This document shows, one piece after another, positions 25,696 through 37,183 of a DNA stretch of 64,000 bases. The stretch covers positions 8,028,448 to 8,092,447 of the forward strand of contig NC_081552.1 in NCBI RefSeq assembly GCF_963082655.1. The letters run 5' to 3'. Source of the stretch: Stomoxys calcitrans. Lineage: Eukaryota; Arthropoda; Insecta; Diptera; Muscidae. Each line of letters opens with the position of its first letter. The stretch's first letter is position 1. The notes under the pieces are model-generated. The model was not told where the DNA came from, ran no database searches, and saw only the letters and a program-made list of their open reading frames with translations. The translations under genes and the position numbers were made by a program.

Positions 25696-26383
25696 ATGGC
25701 TTGCAAATTTTATTATTTTGGATTCGGCAGTAACCTTTTGGCTAAACGCTTGCACATACAAAATCCTACTGCTGTGCGTGTAGGACCCGGCAAATTGGAG
25801 GTTTTCTTGATTCATTCTTTTTTATTTTTATTAACTAAGTTTAGTTTCTTAAACAGAACTATCGTTTGGATTTTCATATTGTCACAGAACGTTGGTTTGG
25901 TGCTGGTGCAACCATAGTACCTACCAAAGGTGATTCTGTATGGGGAGCCATATGGGAGTTGGATGGTTGTGATATGAAAAATTTGGATAAGTAAGATATT
26001 TTCGTTTTAAAACACCTTAGCAGCAAAAATGATTTGCTCATAACATTCTCTTCACTATTTTATTTAGTCAAGAGGGTGTCCATCAAGGCATATACACCCC
26101 CATTACCGTCTCCGTCTATTGTCCTACCTTGAACACGATCCTGGAGTGTAGGGCATATCATTTATGCAATCAACCAGAAAGTGATTTGAAAAATTTACAT
26201 GCAAATGAAGTATCTATTGATCGTTTGCCATCATCAACATATCTAAAGGCTTTGATTAAAGGAGCTCTGGAAACGGGCATTCCTTACGGATACATCGATT
26301 GGTTGATGCATTTACCACACAATGCCAATATTGCTGAGAGATTTGAAACAGAATTGGAACTGGAAAATGTACCATTGTATTAA
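25696..26383 (+). CDS. GGCT: gamma-glutamylcyclotransferase paralogue 2 (3 exons, 184 aa)
   Basis: Exons 25,696-25,800, 25,857-25,990 and 26,068-26,383, with short introns of 56 and 77 bp and phases 0 and 2. Exon lengths (105, 134, 316 nt) are identical to those of paralogue 1. It opens MACKFYYFGFGSNLLAKRLH. The catalytic glutamate is Glu82 in Gln-Glu-Gly-Val at the start of exon 3; its preceding Asn80 is split across intron 2. The family cleaves gamma-glutamyl amino acids to 5-oxoproline and free amino acid. No signal peptide or membrane segment. The compact introns, in contrast to paralogue 1, suggest this is the least transposon-invaded copy. The intron 1 donor (GTTTTC) is weak, but no alternative keeps the conserved LE|NYRLDF junction. 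Confidence 0.93.
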
Positions 26384-26865
26384 ATGCTGATGCTTATGAA
26401 GAGTTTTGATTTTAAATTAGTCAAAGAGAACTTTTTTAACCAAATTACGCAACAATATCAGTATTATGTATAGAATTCCTATAATTGTTCTTACCCAAAG
26501 AATATAAAAGTATTATAAAGAAAAGTTGAAAATATATATTTACATAAAGTATTATAAAAAAGTTGAATAAAATTCCGACATAAGTCACATAACATTTATA
26601 AATAACATTTTTAATAATATCCAAATTCTTATTATAACAAAATTGAAAAATTAAAAAAAATTTTGTATAATAAAAAATTTGACATAAGGATAATTTTTAA
26701 AAATTTGCCGTAAAGAAAGTTTCTACAAAAAAATCTTTAAAACCCCTATTTTCTGAAAATTTCATGCATTGAGTAAATATTGGCAAAAATTATGACGAAG
26801 CGATAAGCAATCTGCTCTATTTCCAATAAAAGCGATATCAAAAAGAAAGCAGCTATCCCCAAACA
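26384..26865 (+). other. 3' flank of GGCT-2 with a likely polyadenylation signal
   Basis: A canonical AATAAA lies at 26,566-26,571, about 183 bp after the stop. An AATATAAAA variant lies nearer, at about 26,500. The rest is AT-rich with nothing else recognised. Confidence 0.5.
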
Positions 26866-27617
26866 TTTTTATACCTACCACCATGGGATAGAGGTATACT
26901 TACCAAGTCATTCCGTTTGTAACACCTCGAAATATTCGTCTTAGACCCCATAAAGTATATATATTTGTGAACGTCTGAGTTGAACTAGGCATGTCCGTCC
27001 GTCCTCCCGCCTGTCGAAATCACGATAGCGGTCGAACGCATAAAGCTAGCCGCTTGAAATTTTGCACAGATAATTAAAATTGATGTAAATCGTTGGGGAT
27101 TGCAAATGGGCCTTATAGATTTAGATATAGCTCCTATATAAACCGATCTCTAGATTTGATTTCTTGAGCCCCTGCAACCCGCAATTTTTACCCGTTTTGC
27201 CTGAAATTTTGCACGTAGTGTTCTGTTATTACTTCCAACAACTGTGCCACCAACGGTTCAAATCGGTCTATAACCTTGTATAGCTCCCACATAAACCGAT
27301 CTCCCGATTTCACTTCTTGAGACGTCTTGTGGATTGTAACGCAATGTTTGTCCGATATGGCTGAAATGTTGCGTGCGGTGTTCTGTTACGACTCCCAACA
27401 ACTGTACCAAATACGGTTCAAATCAGTCTATAACCTGATTTAGCTCTCATGTACACCGGTCTCTCGATCATCCTTGTTCGGTTCCTAGAAGATTTAATTT
27501 TTACTGATTTGACAGAAGTTTGGTATGTAAAAAAAATGATGTCCTTAAACTAAATTTATTTTGTATAAATTTTTAGCAGAATTTATTGTAGTGGTTTCTA
27601 AGATTCGGCTCGACAGT
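26866..27617 (+). mobile_element. HINE-A element, 3' end decayed
   Basis: Starts TTTTTATACCTACCACCATG, with the core and a GTCC tract near 27,000. Internal units follow, then the TTTTTAGCAGAATTTATTG variant 3' region, which breaks off after AAGATTCGGCTCGACAG. It lies 0.5 kb past GGCT-2. Confidence 0.8.
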
Positions 27618-27767
27618 ATATTTAAAAATTTTTTCACAGAACTGAGAAAAGATTTCCAAGCGCCTTGATCATTTGAGTTTCTTCTATATTATTTTACTGT
27701 AGCATCTCTTTCATTCTAATATGTTAAAATAATCCGAATTTCGGAAACTATTGACTTTTGCTATAGA

Positions 27768-29520
27768 TGACCACCTTTTGCCTTGACCATTACTTTGAGC
27801 CGTTCAAAAAACAAGTTGCAAACTGCAGTATAATCGTCCATTTTTTATCTAGGGTTTCTTAAGCGTATCCATACCGGCATAGTTTTTATACCCTCCACCA
27901 TAAGATGGGGGGTATACTAATTTCGTCATTCTGATTGTAACTACTCGAAATATTCGCCTGAGACCCCATAAAGTATATATATTCTTGATCGTCGTGAAAT
28001 TTTATGTCGATCTAGCCATGTACGTCCGTCTGTCCGTCCGTCCGTCCGTCTGTCTGTCGAAAGCACGCTAACTTCCGAAGGAGTAAAGCTAGCCGCTTGA
28101 AATTTTGCACAAATACTTCTTATTAGTGTAGGTCGGTTGGTATTGTAAATGGGCCATATCGGTCCATGTTTTGATATAGCTGCCATATAAACCGATCTTG
28201 GGTCTTGACTTCTTGAGCCTCTAGAGTGCGCATTTCTTATCCGATTGGGATGAAATTTTGCACGACGTGTTTTGTTATGATATCCAACAACTGTGCCAAG
28301 TACGGTTCAAATCGGTTCATAACCTGATATAGCTGCCATATAAACCGATCTTGGGTCTTGACTTCTTGAGCCTCTAGAAGGCGCAATTCTTATCCGATTG
28401 GAATGAAATTTTGCACGACGTGTTTCGTTATGATATCCAACAACTGTGCCAAGTATGGTTCAAATCGGTCCATAACCTTATATAGCTGTCATATAAACCG
28501 ATCTTGGGTCTTGATTTCTTGAGCCTCTAGAGGGCGCAATTCCTATCCGATTTGAATGAATTTTGGCACGTAGTATTTTGTTATGATATCCAACAACTGT
28601 GCCAAATATGGTTCAAATCGGTTCATAACCTGATATAGCTGTCATATAAACAGATCTGGGGACTTGACTTCTTGAGCTTCTAGAGGGCGCAATTCCTATC
28701 CGATTTGGCTGAAATTTTGCATGACGTTTTTTATTGTTACTTTCAACAACTATGTCAAATAAAATACAAGTCGGTTCATAACCTGATATAGCTGCCATAT
28801 AAACCGATCTGGGATCTTGACTTCTTGAGCCTCTAGAGGTCGCAATTATTATCCGATTTGCCTGAAATTTTGTACGACGGATTCTTTCATGACCATCAAC
28901 ATACGTGTTTATTATGGTCTGAATCAGTCCATAGCCCGATACAGCTCCCATATAAATCGATCTCTCTATTTTACTTTTTGAGCTCACAAAGAGCGCAATT
29001 CTTATTCGAATTGGCTGACATTTTACACAGGTCTCCAACATATAATTCAATTGTGGTCCAAACCGGACCATATCTTGATATCGCTCTAATAGCAGAGCAA
29101 ATCTTTTCTTATATCCTGTTTTGCCTAAGAAGAGATGCCGGGAAAAGAACTCGACAAATGCGATCCATGGTGGAGGGTATATAAGATTCGGCCCGACCGA
29201 ACTTAGCACGCTTTTACTTGTTAGACCTTACCTTGCTCTCTAAAATGGCTCAAATAGAAAACGCCATCTGATTGGATTGGAAGTGAATTGCGGAAAACGA
29301 TTTTTTAGGCATCCTTGGTTACACGTCCTTTATGTGACGGTGTTGAGTCTTATTAGAACGTCAATGATCTACGACCGAAATGTATTCTTCCTATCGGCTT
29401 TGAGACCAGGCTCTGCGAAAACGTTTTGAGAGCGGCCATCGGCGGTCACAGATGCCAATACCATCACACAACCATTTTGGGAGTTAACAATTTGCTGAAG
29501 TGGGAAATTTTTCTTTATCA
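27768..29520 (-). pseudogene. Tc1/mariner-type transposase remnant, split by a HINE
   Basis: Right piece, 29,223-29,520, read leftwards with shifts: VMVLASVTADGRS, FAEPGLKADRKN, then SNQMAFSIWAILESKV, which corresponds to the NPxDxxxWxxLE segment before the end of such transposases. Left piece, 27,768-27,882, continues with MDTLKKP and ERLKVMVKAKGGHL, the usual C-terminal motif. The order is collinear across the intervening HINE (27,883-29,222). Several stops and shifts make it dead. The sub-family is uncertain. The recognition is by motif resemblance only. Confidence 0.5.
27883..29222 (+). mobile_element. HINE-A element, complete
   Basis: Has all family parts: TTTTTATACCCTCCACCATA, TA tract, core TTCTTGATCGTCGTGAAATT, GTCC/GTCT tract (about 28,020-28,058), internal units of about 153 bp, ATGGTGGAGGGTATATAAG, the hairpin and GCACGCTTTTACTTGTT. 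The TATACCCTCCACCAT / ATGGTGGAGGGTATA pair is the subterminal inverted repeat. It interrupts an old transposase. Confidence 0.92.
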
Positions 29521-29540
29521 CTTGTGATGGAAAATTACTT

Positions 29541-29660
29541 CGGGTAACATCGTAACGCAGAAGTTAGCAAGTCCGCCTATGACACCGAATCCTGGCGAGA
29601 ACGGCGAAAAAAAATTTTAAGCGGTGGTTATCCTCTTTTAATGCTGACAAAACATAGTGG
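29541..29660 (+). mobile_element. tRNA-derived SINE head, relic
   Basis: CGTAACGCAGAAGTTAGC and CGCCTATGAC, then GGCGAGAAC and the downstream GCGGTGGTTATCCTC, match the SINE family (see 42.3 kb). The B box is damaged and the rest is missing. Confidence 0.6.
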
Positions 29661-29673
29661 GAGAAAATCGAAA

Positions 29674-30705
29674 AACAAGTAAAAGCGTGCTAAGTTCGGC
29701 CGGGCCGATTCTTATATACCCTCCACGATGGATCGCATTTGTCGAGTTCTTTTCCCGGCATCTCTTCTTAGGCAAAAAAAGGATATAAGAAAAGATTTGC
29801 TCTGCTATTACAGCGATATCAAGATATGGTCCGGTTTGGACCACAATTAAATTATATGTTCGAGACCTGTGTAAAATGTCATACAATTCGAATAAGATTT
29901 GCGCCCTTTGGGGGCTCAAGAAGTAAAATAGAGAGATCGATTTATATGGGAGCTGTATCGGGCTATAGACCGATTCAGACCATAATAAACACGTATGTTA
30001 ATGGTCATGAGAGAATCCGTCGTACAAAATTTCAGGCAAATCGGATAATAATTGCGACCTCTAGAGGCTCAAGAAGTCAAGATCCCAGATCGGCTTATAT
30101 GGCAGCTATATCAGGTTATAAACCGATTTCAACCATACTTGGCACAGTTGTTGGATATTGTAACAAAACACATCGTGCAAAATTTCATTCCAATCGGATA
30201 AAAATTGCGCACTCTAGAGGCTCAAGAAGTCAAGACCCCAGATCGATTTATATGGCAGCTATATCAGGTTATAAACCGATTTGAACCATACTTGGCACAT
30301 TTGTTGGATATCATAACAAAACACGTTGTGCAAAATTTCATTTCAATCGGATAAGAATTGCGCACTCTAGAAGCTCAAGAAGTCAAGACCCAAGATCGGT
30401 GTATATGGCAGCTATATCAAAACATGGACCGATATGGCCCATTTACAATACCAACCGACCTACACTAATAGGAAGAATTTGTGCAAAATTTCAAGTGGCT
30501 AGCTTTACTCCTTCGGAAGTTAGCGTGCTTTTGACAGACAGACGGACGGACGGACGGTCGGACAGACATGGCTAGATCGACATAAAATTTCACGACGATC
30601 AAGAATATATATACTTTATGGGGTCTCAGACGAATATTTCGAGTAGTTACAATCAGAATGACGAAATTAGTATACCCCCCATCTTATGGTGGAGGGTATA
30701 AAAAA
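29674..30705 (-). mobile_element. HINE-A element, complete
   Basis: Reverse copy bounded by AACAAGTAAAAGCGTGCTAA (29,674) and GGTGGAGGGTATAAAAA (30,705), with about five internal units, a GAC(G/A)GAC tract at about 30,535-30,565 and the core at 30,570-30,620. With the element at 27,883-29,222 it forms a large inverted pair. Confidence 0.92.
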
Positions 30706-30859
30706 ACTAGTAAAAATATGGCGTGTGAGAACGGTTAGAGCAGAGGTATTAGTGAGACCGTGTGCTAAACTTAAAGGCCCTAGGTTGTCCGACGCCGCGT
30801 GGAAGGCCAGAATTTTGCAGAAAAAGGTGTCCTTAACAAAACAAAAATAAAGTCTGCTC

Positions 30860-32359
30860 GATAAACCCTCGCCCTTACCCTTATTTTCAGAAACGCCAGA
30901 TCTCAGAGATGGGTGGTGCGATTTAAGCGAAATTTTGCGTGCTTTCTTATAGTACCCTATGGGCCTCTCACGGCCCATAGCAATATGGGGCTCAAATGAA
31001 AGGTCATTGGGATTAAAGCACGAATTTGATATCAATATTCGGGAAAAGTAAGTATTTTCTGAGTATTGCAATATGAGGCTCAAGTAAGAGGGTTTTTAAA
31101 GTGCAACGCGAATCCGATATATATTTTCAAGGCCAACTCACTGAGTGGCCGCCCATCCCCAAAAGCATGTTTGCCGACTATGGAAATATGGGGCTCAAAT
31201 TAAAGGTATGTGGGAGTAGACCACGTATATGATATCAACATTAGGCGCCAACCGTCTCGCGGACGTCCCACCACCATAACAACCACCAAATAGGACGTAT
31301 TTGCTCACCAAGACAATTTGGATCTTAAAGGGAGTGGAACTAAATATTCATAGTTTCTAGGGCCAATACCCTAAACCGGACATATTTGCTGACTTTTGCA
31401 ATAAGGAGTTTAAATAAGATTGGAAAACGAATTTGATATCCAATTTTGAGGCCAATGGCAATATGGGGTTAAAATAAATGATATATAGTCATATGAGAAT
31501 AGAGCACGTTGATGATATATTTTCCGGGCTTAGTGTTTGGGGGACCACCCCAATCCTTAAAACACCCTTAAATCGGACATATTTACCGACCATGTCAATG
31601 TGGAGCTTAAATGAAAGGTATTAGGGGGTAAAGCAAAAATTGAAAAAAAAAAAAAAAAATTGGTCCCAAAAGTGGGTACACTTTTGGGACCAATTTTCTT
31701 CCCAAAATACCTCACAAACAGCAATTTTTGACTGACCACCGCAATATGGGGCTCAAATAAAGGTATTTGGGAGTAGAATACGAATTTGATATCCAAATGT
31801 AGGACCACGTATTTAGGGATTCACCCCTTCCCCAAAACACCCCCCAAAGGGTAAAAAATTTTCGACCGTGTCAATATATGCCACAAATTAAAGGTATTTG
31901 AGATTAGAAAACGAGTTTAATAACCTATTTTGGGGTCATATGTTTGGGGGACGTCTCATCCTGTAAACTCCCCCAAACCAATGGCAATATGGGGATTAAA
32001 TAAATGGTATTTGAAAGAAGATCACGATGCAGATATTTTTTCAGGGCCAAGTGTCTGGGGACCACCTCACCCCCGAAAACACCCCTTAATTATATATCAA
32101 GGGAATATCCGGATGAAGTAATGTTTTTTAAGAATGGAGTACACTTTACATCCAAACTTAAATTCGTAGACCAATAAAGATCATATTGGATTCAAATAAA
32201 GGCACTTTTATTGTTAAAGTGTTAGTCAAACGATATATTATTTTCGTAGCATGGTCTTTCACTAAAAGCTCTTTAATTGTCAAAAATAAATATTCCAAGG
32301 AAAATTTTGTTCCATATAAAGTAAAAGAAGGCGCAGCGGAGCGGGCCCGGGTCAGCTAG
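30860..32359 (+). mobile_element. non-autonomous Helitron with intact CTAG 3' end
   Basis: Lacks the 5' terminus; it joins at the segment TTTTCAGAAACGCCAGATCT. Tandem units of about 130 bp follow. The 3' end GCGCAGCGGAGCGGGCCCGG then GTCAGCTAG|T (CTAG at 32,356-32,359) has the GC-rich palindrome and CTRR terminus typical of Helitrons. The 5' flank 30,706-30,859 is unclassified. Confidence 0.82.
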
Positions 32360-32365
32360 TAATTC

Positions 32366-32409
32366 ATATGGTGTAAAAAGAAGCGCAGCGAAGCGGGCCG
32401 GGTTCAGCT
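32366..32409 (+). mobile_element. second Helitron 3' terminus, stub
   Basis: CATATGGTGTAAAAAGAAGC then GCAGCGAAGCGGGCCGGGTTCAGCT is the 3' end of the subfamily seen complete at 35,490-35,534. It lacks the final AG because the next Helitron's 5' end starts there. The stub lies 6 bp after the previous Helitron's end. Confidence 0.75.
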
Positions 32410-32410
32410 T

Positions 32411-35400
32411 TCTATATATATAAAAATTAATTTGTGTTTGTTTGTTTGTGGGTTTGTAAATTTGTTTGTTCCATATAGACTCAGAAACGGCTAAACCCAT
32501 TTCTTTAAAATTTTCACAGATTGTAGGGAGTGGTCGAAAGGAGCAATAGGCTACATATTTTTTTGATATCTCAAGGGTCGAGTGACAACAAGTAAAAGCG
32601 TGAAATCTTACATACTTATCGTTGCGTTTACATACTTATCGTTGCGTTTGTTTGCGGTATTATTTTTTAAGTTTCCCACTCTTAGACGTGCCTTAACAAT
32701 AATTTTCAAAAACACCAGATCTCGGAGATGGGTAAGGCGATTTATGCGAAATTTTGTTGGCACACTTATATTAACCTAAAATCAAAAATTTTATATCAGA
32801 ATCTGAGGTGGGGTGCCTAGGGGGGCCGCCCACCCCCACAACCCGCCAAACGGATTTACTATCTAATCACTACAATATGGGTATTAAATTACAGGTATGT
32901 GAGAGTAGAAAGGGAATTTGATATCCAATTGCGGGACTAAGTGTTTCGAGGGTCACCCCATCCCAAAAACACCTCAAATAGGACATATTTACCGACAATG
33001 GCAGTATGGATGTTAAATGAAAGGTCTTTGGGAGTAAAGCCCGAAATTGACTTCCACTTTTGGGACCAATTCTCTGCGGATCCACCGTATCCTTAAACAG
33101 GACTTTTACTTATTGTGGTTTAAATAAGAGGTATTTGAGAGTAGAAAAAAAAGGAAAATTGGAATACATTTCTAAATGAAATGAGGCAGAAATATCAAAA
33201 CGTAGAGTACTCCTTTCCAACATAACATTATCATTGTGTTTGTTGTTTGTTTGTTTGTGGGTTTATTTGACGGGATCATGTGATAGATATTTTTAAGTGG
33301 AGTGCGCCATTCAAATTAATGCTCAATGGGCAGATGGAGTGAGGCGCCTCCCACCAAACGGTTGTATACACCAATTATGACAATATGGTTGTGGACAAAG
33401 TATAAGGTTGTGGTCTCCGAATATCTTTATACTGCTCATATATCTAGCGCACCACCACACCCCAATGCAGCAAATTAGTACTTTACCACTGAGAATCGTT
33501 TAATACGGCAATTTGATTTGATTTAAACAATAATAAGTTATGACTATTCAACAGGTACCCATATAGTCAGTTATAGACAACTAACACATGATGATCAATA
33601 TTTTAGGCGCTAAGCCGCTCCAAGCGAGTAGCAGCATAGACAAAGGAAATCTATAGACTCATAACAATATGTTCAAAAAAGCTCTAAGAGATGGGAGAAA
33701 TGTCAAATTCTCAGTCGTTTATATCCGGCCGACATGGAACGGAGAACTTTTCCTTTATCGATAAACCTTTCGATAAGGGACCTTTCCTTTCCCTTATCCC
33801 ATTTATTCTGTTTGCAAATGGATCAACTGAATGAAGACGACGCCACGAACATAGAAAGGGCAGAGTGATAAAAATTGATCATGCAGCATTTATCTTTGTT
33901 ATGGCAACCTACCCACCTATCCCACCCTAAGACGGGCCTTAACAATAGGTGTTTCAGGAAGTTTATGTGGCTATCTTTGCCATAGATTACAATTTATTCA
34001 GTAGAGTGCGAGTAGCTATTAGACAGTAGGTTACGTTACAGAGTATAGAGGTGACATTTGTCTACGTCTTGAAAGCGAAACCTCAGTGTAGCGGGTTTGA
34101 TTGAAAATTTAGCTCAAACATAGGAAGCCTCCTTTTTATAGTCGAGCCCAAGTGGCGTACCAATAAGCACAAATTTTTTTTTAGTTTTGTCACTCGATTC
34201 GTACGCCAAGTCATTGAAAACGTATTATTATTTTTATAAAGGGAAAAAACTTGGCGAACGAATCGAGTGACAACAAGTAAAAGCGTGAAAAGTTCGGCCG
34301 GGCCAAATCGTACATACCATGGATCTCATTTGTCATTTTTTTGCCCGATATTTCCTTATAGGCAAACAAAGGACAATGGATAAAAATTGCAAAGTTATTG
34401 GAGCTATTTCAGGTTATCGACCGATTCGGGCCATGCTTGGTTTCTCTGTTGGAGACCATAGTTGTGTCATTTTGCAAAATTTCAGTCAAAATTGGATTAG
34501 AATTGAGTCCTATAGTGGCTTAAGAATTAAAATAGGGAGATCGGTTCATATGAGTGCTAAATCAGGTTATAGACCCACTCAGACCATATTAAGCACGTAT
34601 GTGGAAGGTCATTGGAGAAGTCGTAAAAATAATGTTGAGCCAAATCGCATAAGAATTGCGCCCTTTATAGGGTCAAAGAGTCAAATTAGGAGATCGGTTT
34701 ATATATGAGAATTGCGGCTTTTAGGGGCTTAAGATCCAAAGTCGGTTTATATGGCATCTATATCAAAACATATACCAATATGAGCCATTTAAAATCCCAA
34801 ATCCCAAATAGGAAGTATTTGTGCAAATTTCATGCGCCTAGCTTTATCCCTTCGAAAGTTAGCGTGCTTTCGACAGATGGACGGACCGACATGGCCAAAT
34901 CGACTTAGAATGTCAAGACGATCAAAATTATACATATATACTTTGTTGGGTCTCAAATGAATATTTCGAGGGTATAAAAAGAAGAAAAAAATTTAGTGGT
35001 ATAAAGATTATTGTTGCAACTACTATGGGTAAGCCGAAGATGGTAACCCATACGCAGCGGTGACATTAGATAGGCCGATAAAAGTGGAAATTCGATTGAA
35101 TTTAAAAAATAGGCAAAATGATGACAATGTGATGGGAATCAACAGTGAGCATCATCAACAACAAATTCAGCGCCATCTATTGGGATATAGAAATTATTTG
35201 AATAGCCAAGCAAACTCGAACAAAGAAAAAAAGAGCGAGATGTACAGGAGAGTGTGTTCAAGTTGATCATATGCTTTTCACTACTGTTTTGACAAGTTTT
35301 CCGTCCTTCGAATAAATAAAATATAGGAATTAACCTTTGACTGTTTTCGCTATTATTTTTTTAACCCTCCTACCCTGGGACAAGCTTCCACAATAGTCTA

Positions 35401-35534
35401 ATAAATAGTTCTATAGAATAATGGCCGCAAAATATATACGTAACATAGTAAATGCAAAGAAGAGTAATTGAAAAGAAAGTTATAATTCATATGGTGGAAA
35501 AGGAAGCGCAGCGAAGCGGGTCGGGTTCAGCTAG
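32411..35534 (+). mobile_element. Helitron composite with 5' TC and 3' CTAG ends
   Basis: The 5' end is TCTATATATATAAAAATTAA plus a GTTTGTTTGT tract and the CAGAAACGGCTAAACCCATT sequence. The 3' end is GCAGCGAAGCGGGTCGGG then TTCAGCTAG (CTAG 35,531-35,534). It holds about 130-bp units at 32,860-33,130, a second GTTTGTTTGT tract near 33,240, anonymous DNA (33,260-34,271) and a HINE. Two or more elements may be merged here. Confidence 0.65.
34272..34980 (-). mobile_element. HINE-A element, internally and 5' deleted
   Basis: Begins ACAACAAGTAAAAGCGTG, with the hairpin remnant TTCGGCCGGGCC, three internal units and the core at about 34,900-34,950. It then jumps from ATATTTCGAG directly to GGTATAAAAA, losing the terminal TATACCC region. 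It is nested in the Helitron. Confidence 0.8.
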
Positions 35535-35579
35535 TTAATTATAAGTAAACGAACGTTGCGAAGTGTGCGGGATTCCATG

Positions 35580-35770
35580 TGGTGCCGATATGAGACACCT
35601 ATATAACAATTACATTCTAATTAGGTCGATCAACGACCCTATGAATACAGGCAATAGGATACTTTCTTTCTCCTAATTCGCTTACAGATAAGTTTTACTG
35701 TAGTAGCAAATAGCTAAATATAATAATTTCATATTCAATAAAGACAGTTGTTCAATTTACACTAAAGAAA
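35580..35770 (+). other. possible solo or truncated LTR
   Basis: After the Helitron end, TGTGGTGCCGATATGAGACA starts a stretch with TATATAAC, then TTCAATAAAGACAGTTG (polyadenylation-like) and ends CAATTTACA. A TG...CA-bounded, about 190-bp unit with TATA-like and AATAAA-like signals in order resembles a short LTR. No second copy, primer-binding site or coding region is in the window. Confidence 0.2.
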
Positions 35771-35794
35771 AAGGTGCTTTTCATTTTCTTCACC

Positions 35795-36174
35795 ATGGAT
35801 GGCTTCACAGATTCCTCAACATTAGTACTGAGTATGGGCAAGATTGGGCAATATTTGGATATAGCTGTCATATGTACTGATCTTCCGATTTAGGGTCTTG
35901 AGCCCATAAAAGGCGCAGTCATTGCCAGATTTCGCTGAAATTTGGCACAAGGACCTTTGTTAGGCTTTCTGACACCCGCTACCTATATGGTTTATATCGG
36001 TCTATCTTTGGATCTAGCGGCCATATATACCGATCTCCCGATTTAAGTCCTTGGACCCATAAAAGCAGCGATTATTACCCCCAAAATAATATCCTGGCTA
36101 CCTTCCTGGCTCCCATATAAAGTGATATTTCGGCTTTACTTCTTGTGCACGTATAAGAAGCAATTTTTATCAGA
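35795..36174 (+). mobile_element. HINE-B internal fragment
   Basis: Units with GGATATAGCTGTCAT, CCCATAAAAGGCGC and CGCTGAAATTTGGCAC (B-kind wording), without either terminus. Confidence 0.7.
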
Positions 36175-36330
36175 TCGGGCTGCACATAGTGTACTCATAG
36201 AAGAAAGTTTGATCAAAAAATTTTGCTGCTATTGTAGCAGTAGTATTGCTATTACAGCACTAATTCTGCAATTTCAGAGCAGCAGACTTATTGCTGAAAA
36301 GTCTGTTGTTTGCTGAAAATTACTGCTGCT
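36175..36330. repeat. CTGCTG-family terminal fragment
   Basis: TTTTGCTGCTATTGTAGCAG, CAGAGCAGCAGACTTATTGC and TTTGCTGAAAATTACTGCTG resemble the inverted ends of the element at 21.8-22.45 kb. It is a single end only. Confidence 0.45.
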
Positions 36331-37087
36331 TAATTACATATTCTTAATCGTCGTGAAATTTTATGTCGATCTAGCCATGTCCGTCCGTCTGTCCGTCCGT
36401 CCGTCCGTCTGTCTGTCGAAAGCACGCTAATTTCCGAAGGAGCAAAGCTAACCGCTTGAAATTTTGCACAAATACTTCTTTTTAGCGTAGGTCGATTGGT
36501 ATTGTAAATGGGCCATATCGGTCCATGTTTTGATATAGCTGCCATATAAAACGATCTGGGGTCTTGATTTCTTGAGCCTCTAGAGTGCGCACTTCTAATC
36601 CGATTGGAATGAAATTTTGCACGACGTGTTTTGTTATTATATCCAACAACTTTGCCAAGAATGGTTCAAATCGGTTTATAACCTGATATAGCTGCCATAT
36701 AAACCGATCTGGGGTCTTGATTTCTTGAGCCTTTAGAGTGCGCACTTCTTATCCGATTGGAATGAAATTTTGCACGACGTGTTTTGTTACGATATCCAAC
36801 AACTGTGCCAAGTATGGTTCAAATCGGTCCATAACCTGATATAGCTGCCATATAAACCGATCTTAGATCTTGACTTCTTGAGCCTCTAGCGTGCGCAATT
36901 ATTATCCGATCAGAATGAAATTTTGCACGAGGTGTTTTGTTATTATATCCAACAACTGTGCCAAGTATGGTTGAAATCGGTACATAACCTGATATAGCTG
37001 TCATATAAACCGATCTTGGGTCTTGACTTCTTGAGCTTCTAGAGGGCGCAATTCCTATCCGATTTGGCTGAAATTTCGCAAGACGTT
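36331..37087 (+). mobile_element. HINE-A element, 5' truncated, cut by another HINE
   Basis: Starts abruptly in the core (ACATATTCTTAATCGTCGTG). It has a GTCC/GTCT tract (36,376-36,418) and five internal units. At 37,086 (CGCAAGACGTTTTT) a second HINE begins inside it. Confidence 0.85.
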
Positions 37088-37183
37088 TTTATACCCTCCA
37101 CCATAAGATGGGGGGTATACTAATTTCGTCATTTCGTTTGTAACTACTCGAAATATTCGTCTGAGACCCCATAAAGTATATAT
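37087..37183 (+). mobile_element. HINE-A 5' end, interrupted by the Tc1-family element
   Basis: TTTTTATACCCTCCACCATA to CCCATAAAGTATATAT; the Tc1-family element enters in the TA tract. The rest of the HINE does not resume after the insertion, so its right-hand part has been lost. Confidence 0.85.

Noticed and set aside
28613..30284. Frames of 150-200 codons with repeated motifs such as RGSRSQDPRSVYMAAISGY
   Set aside because: These are HINE internal units read in a frame that happens to lack stops. The apparent repeat protein follows the DNA repeat and is interrupted in most copies.
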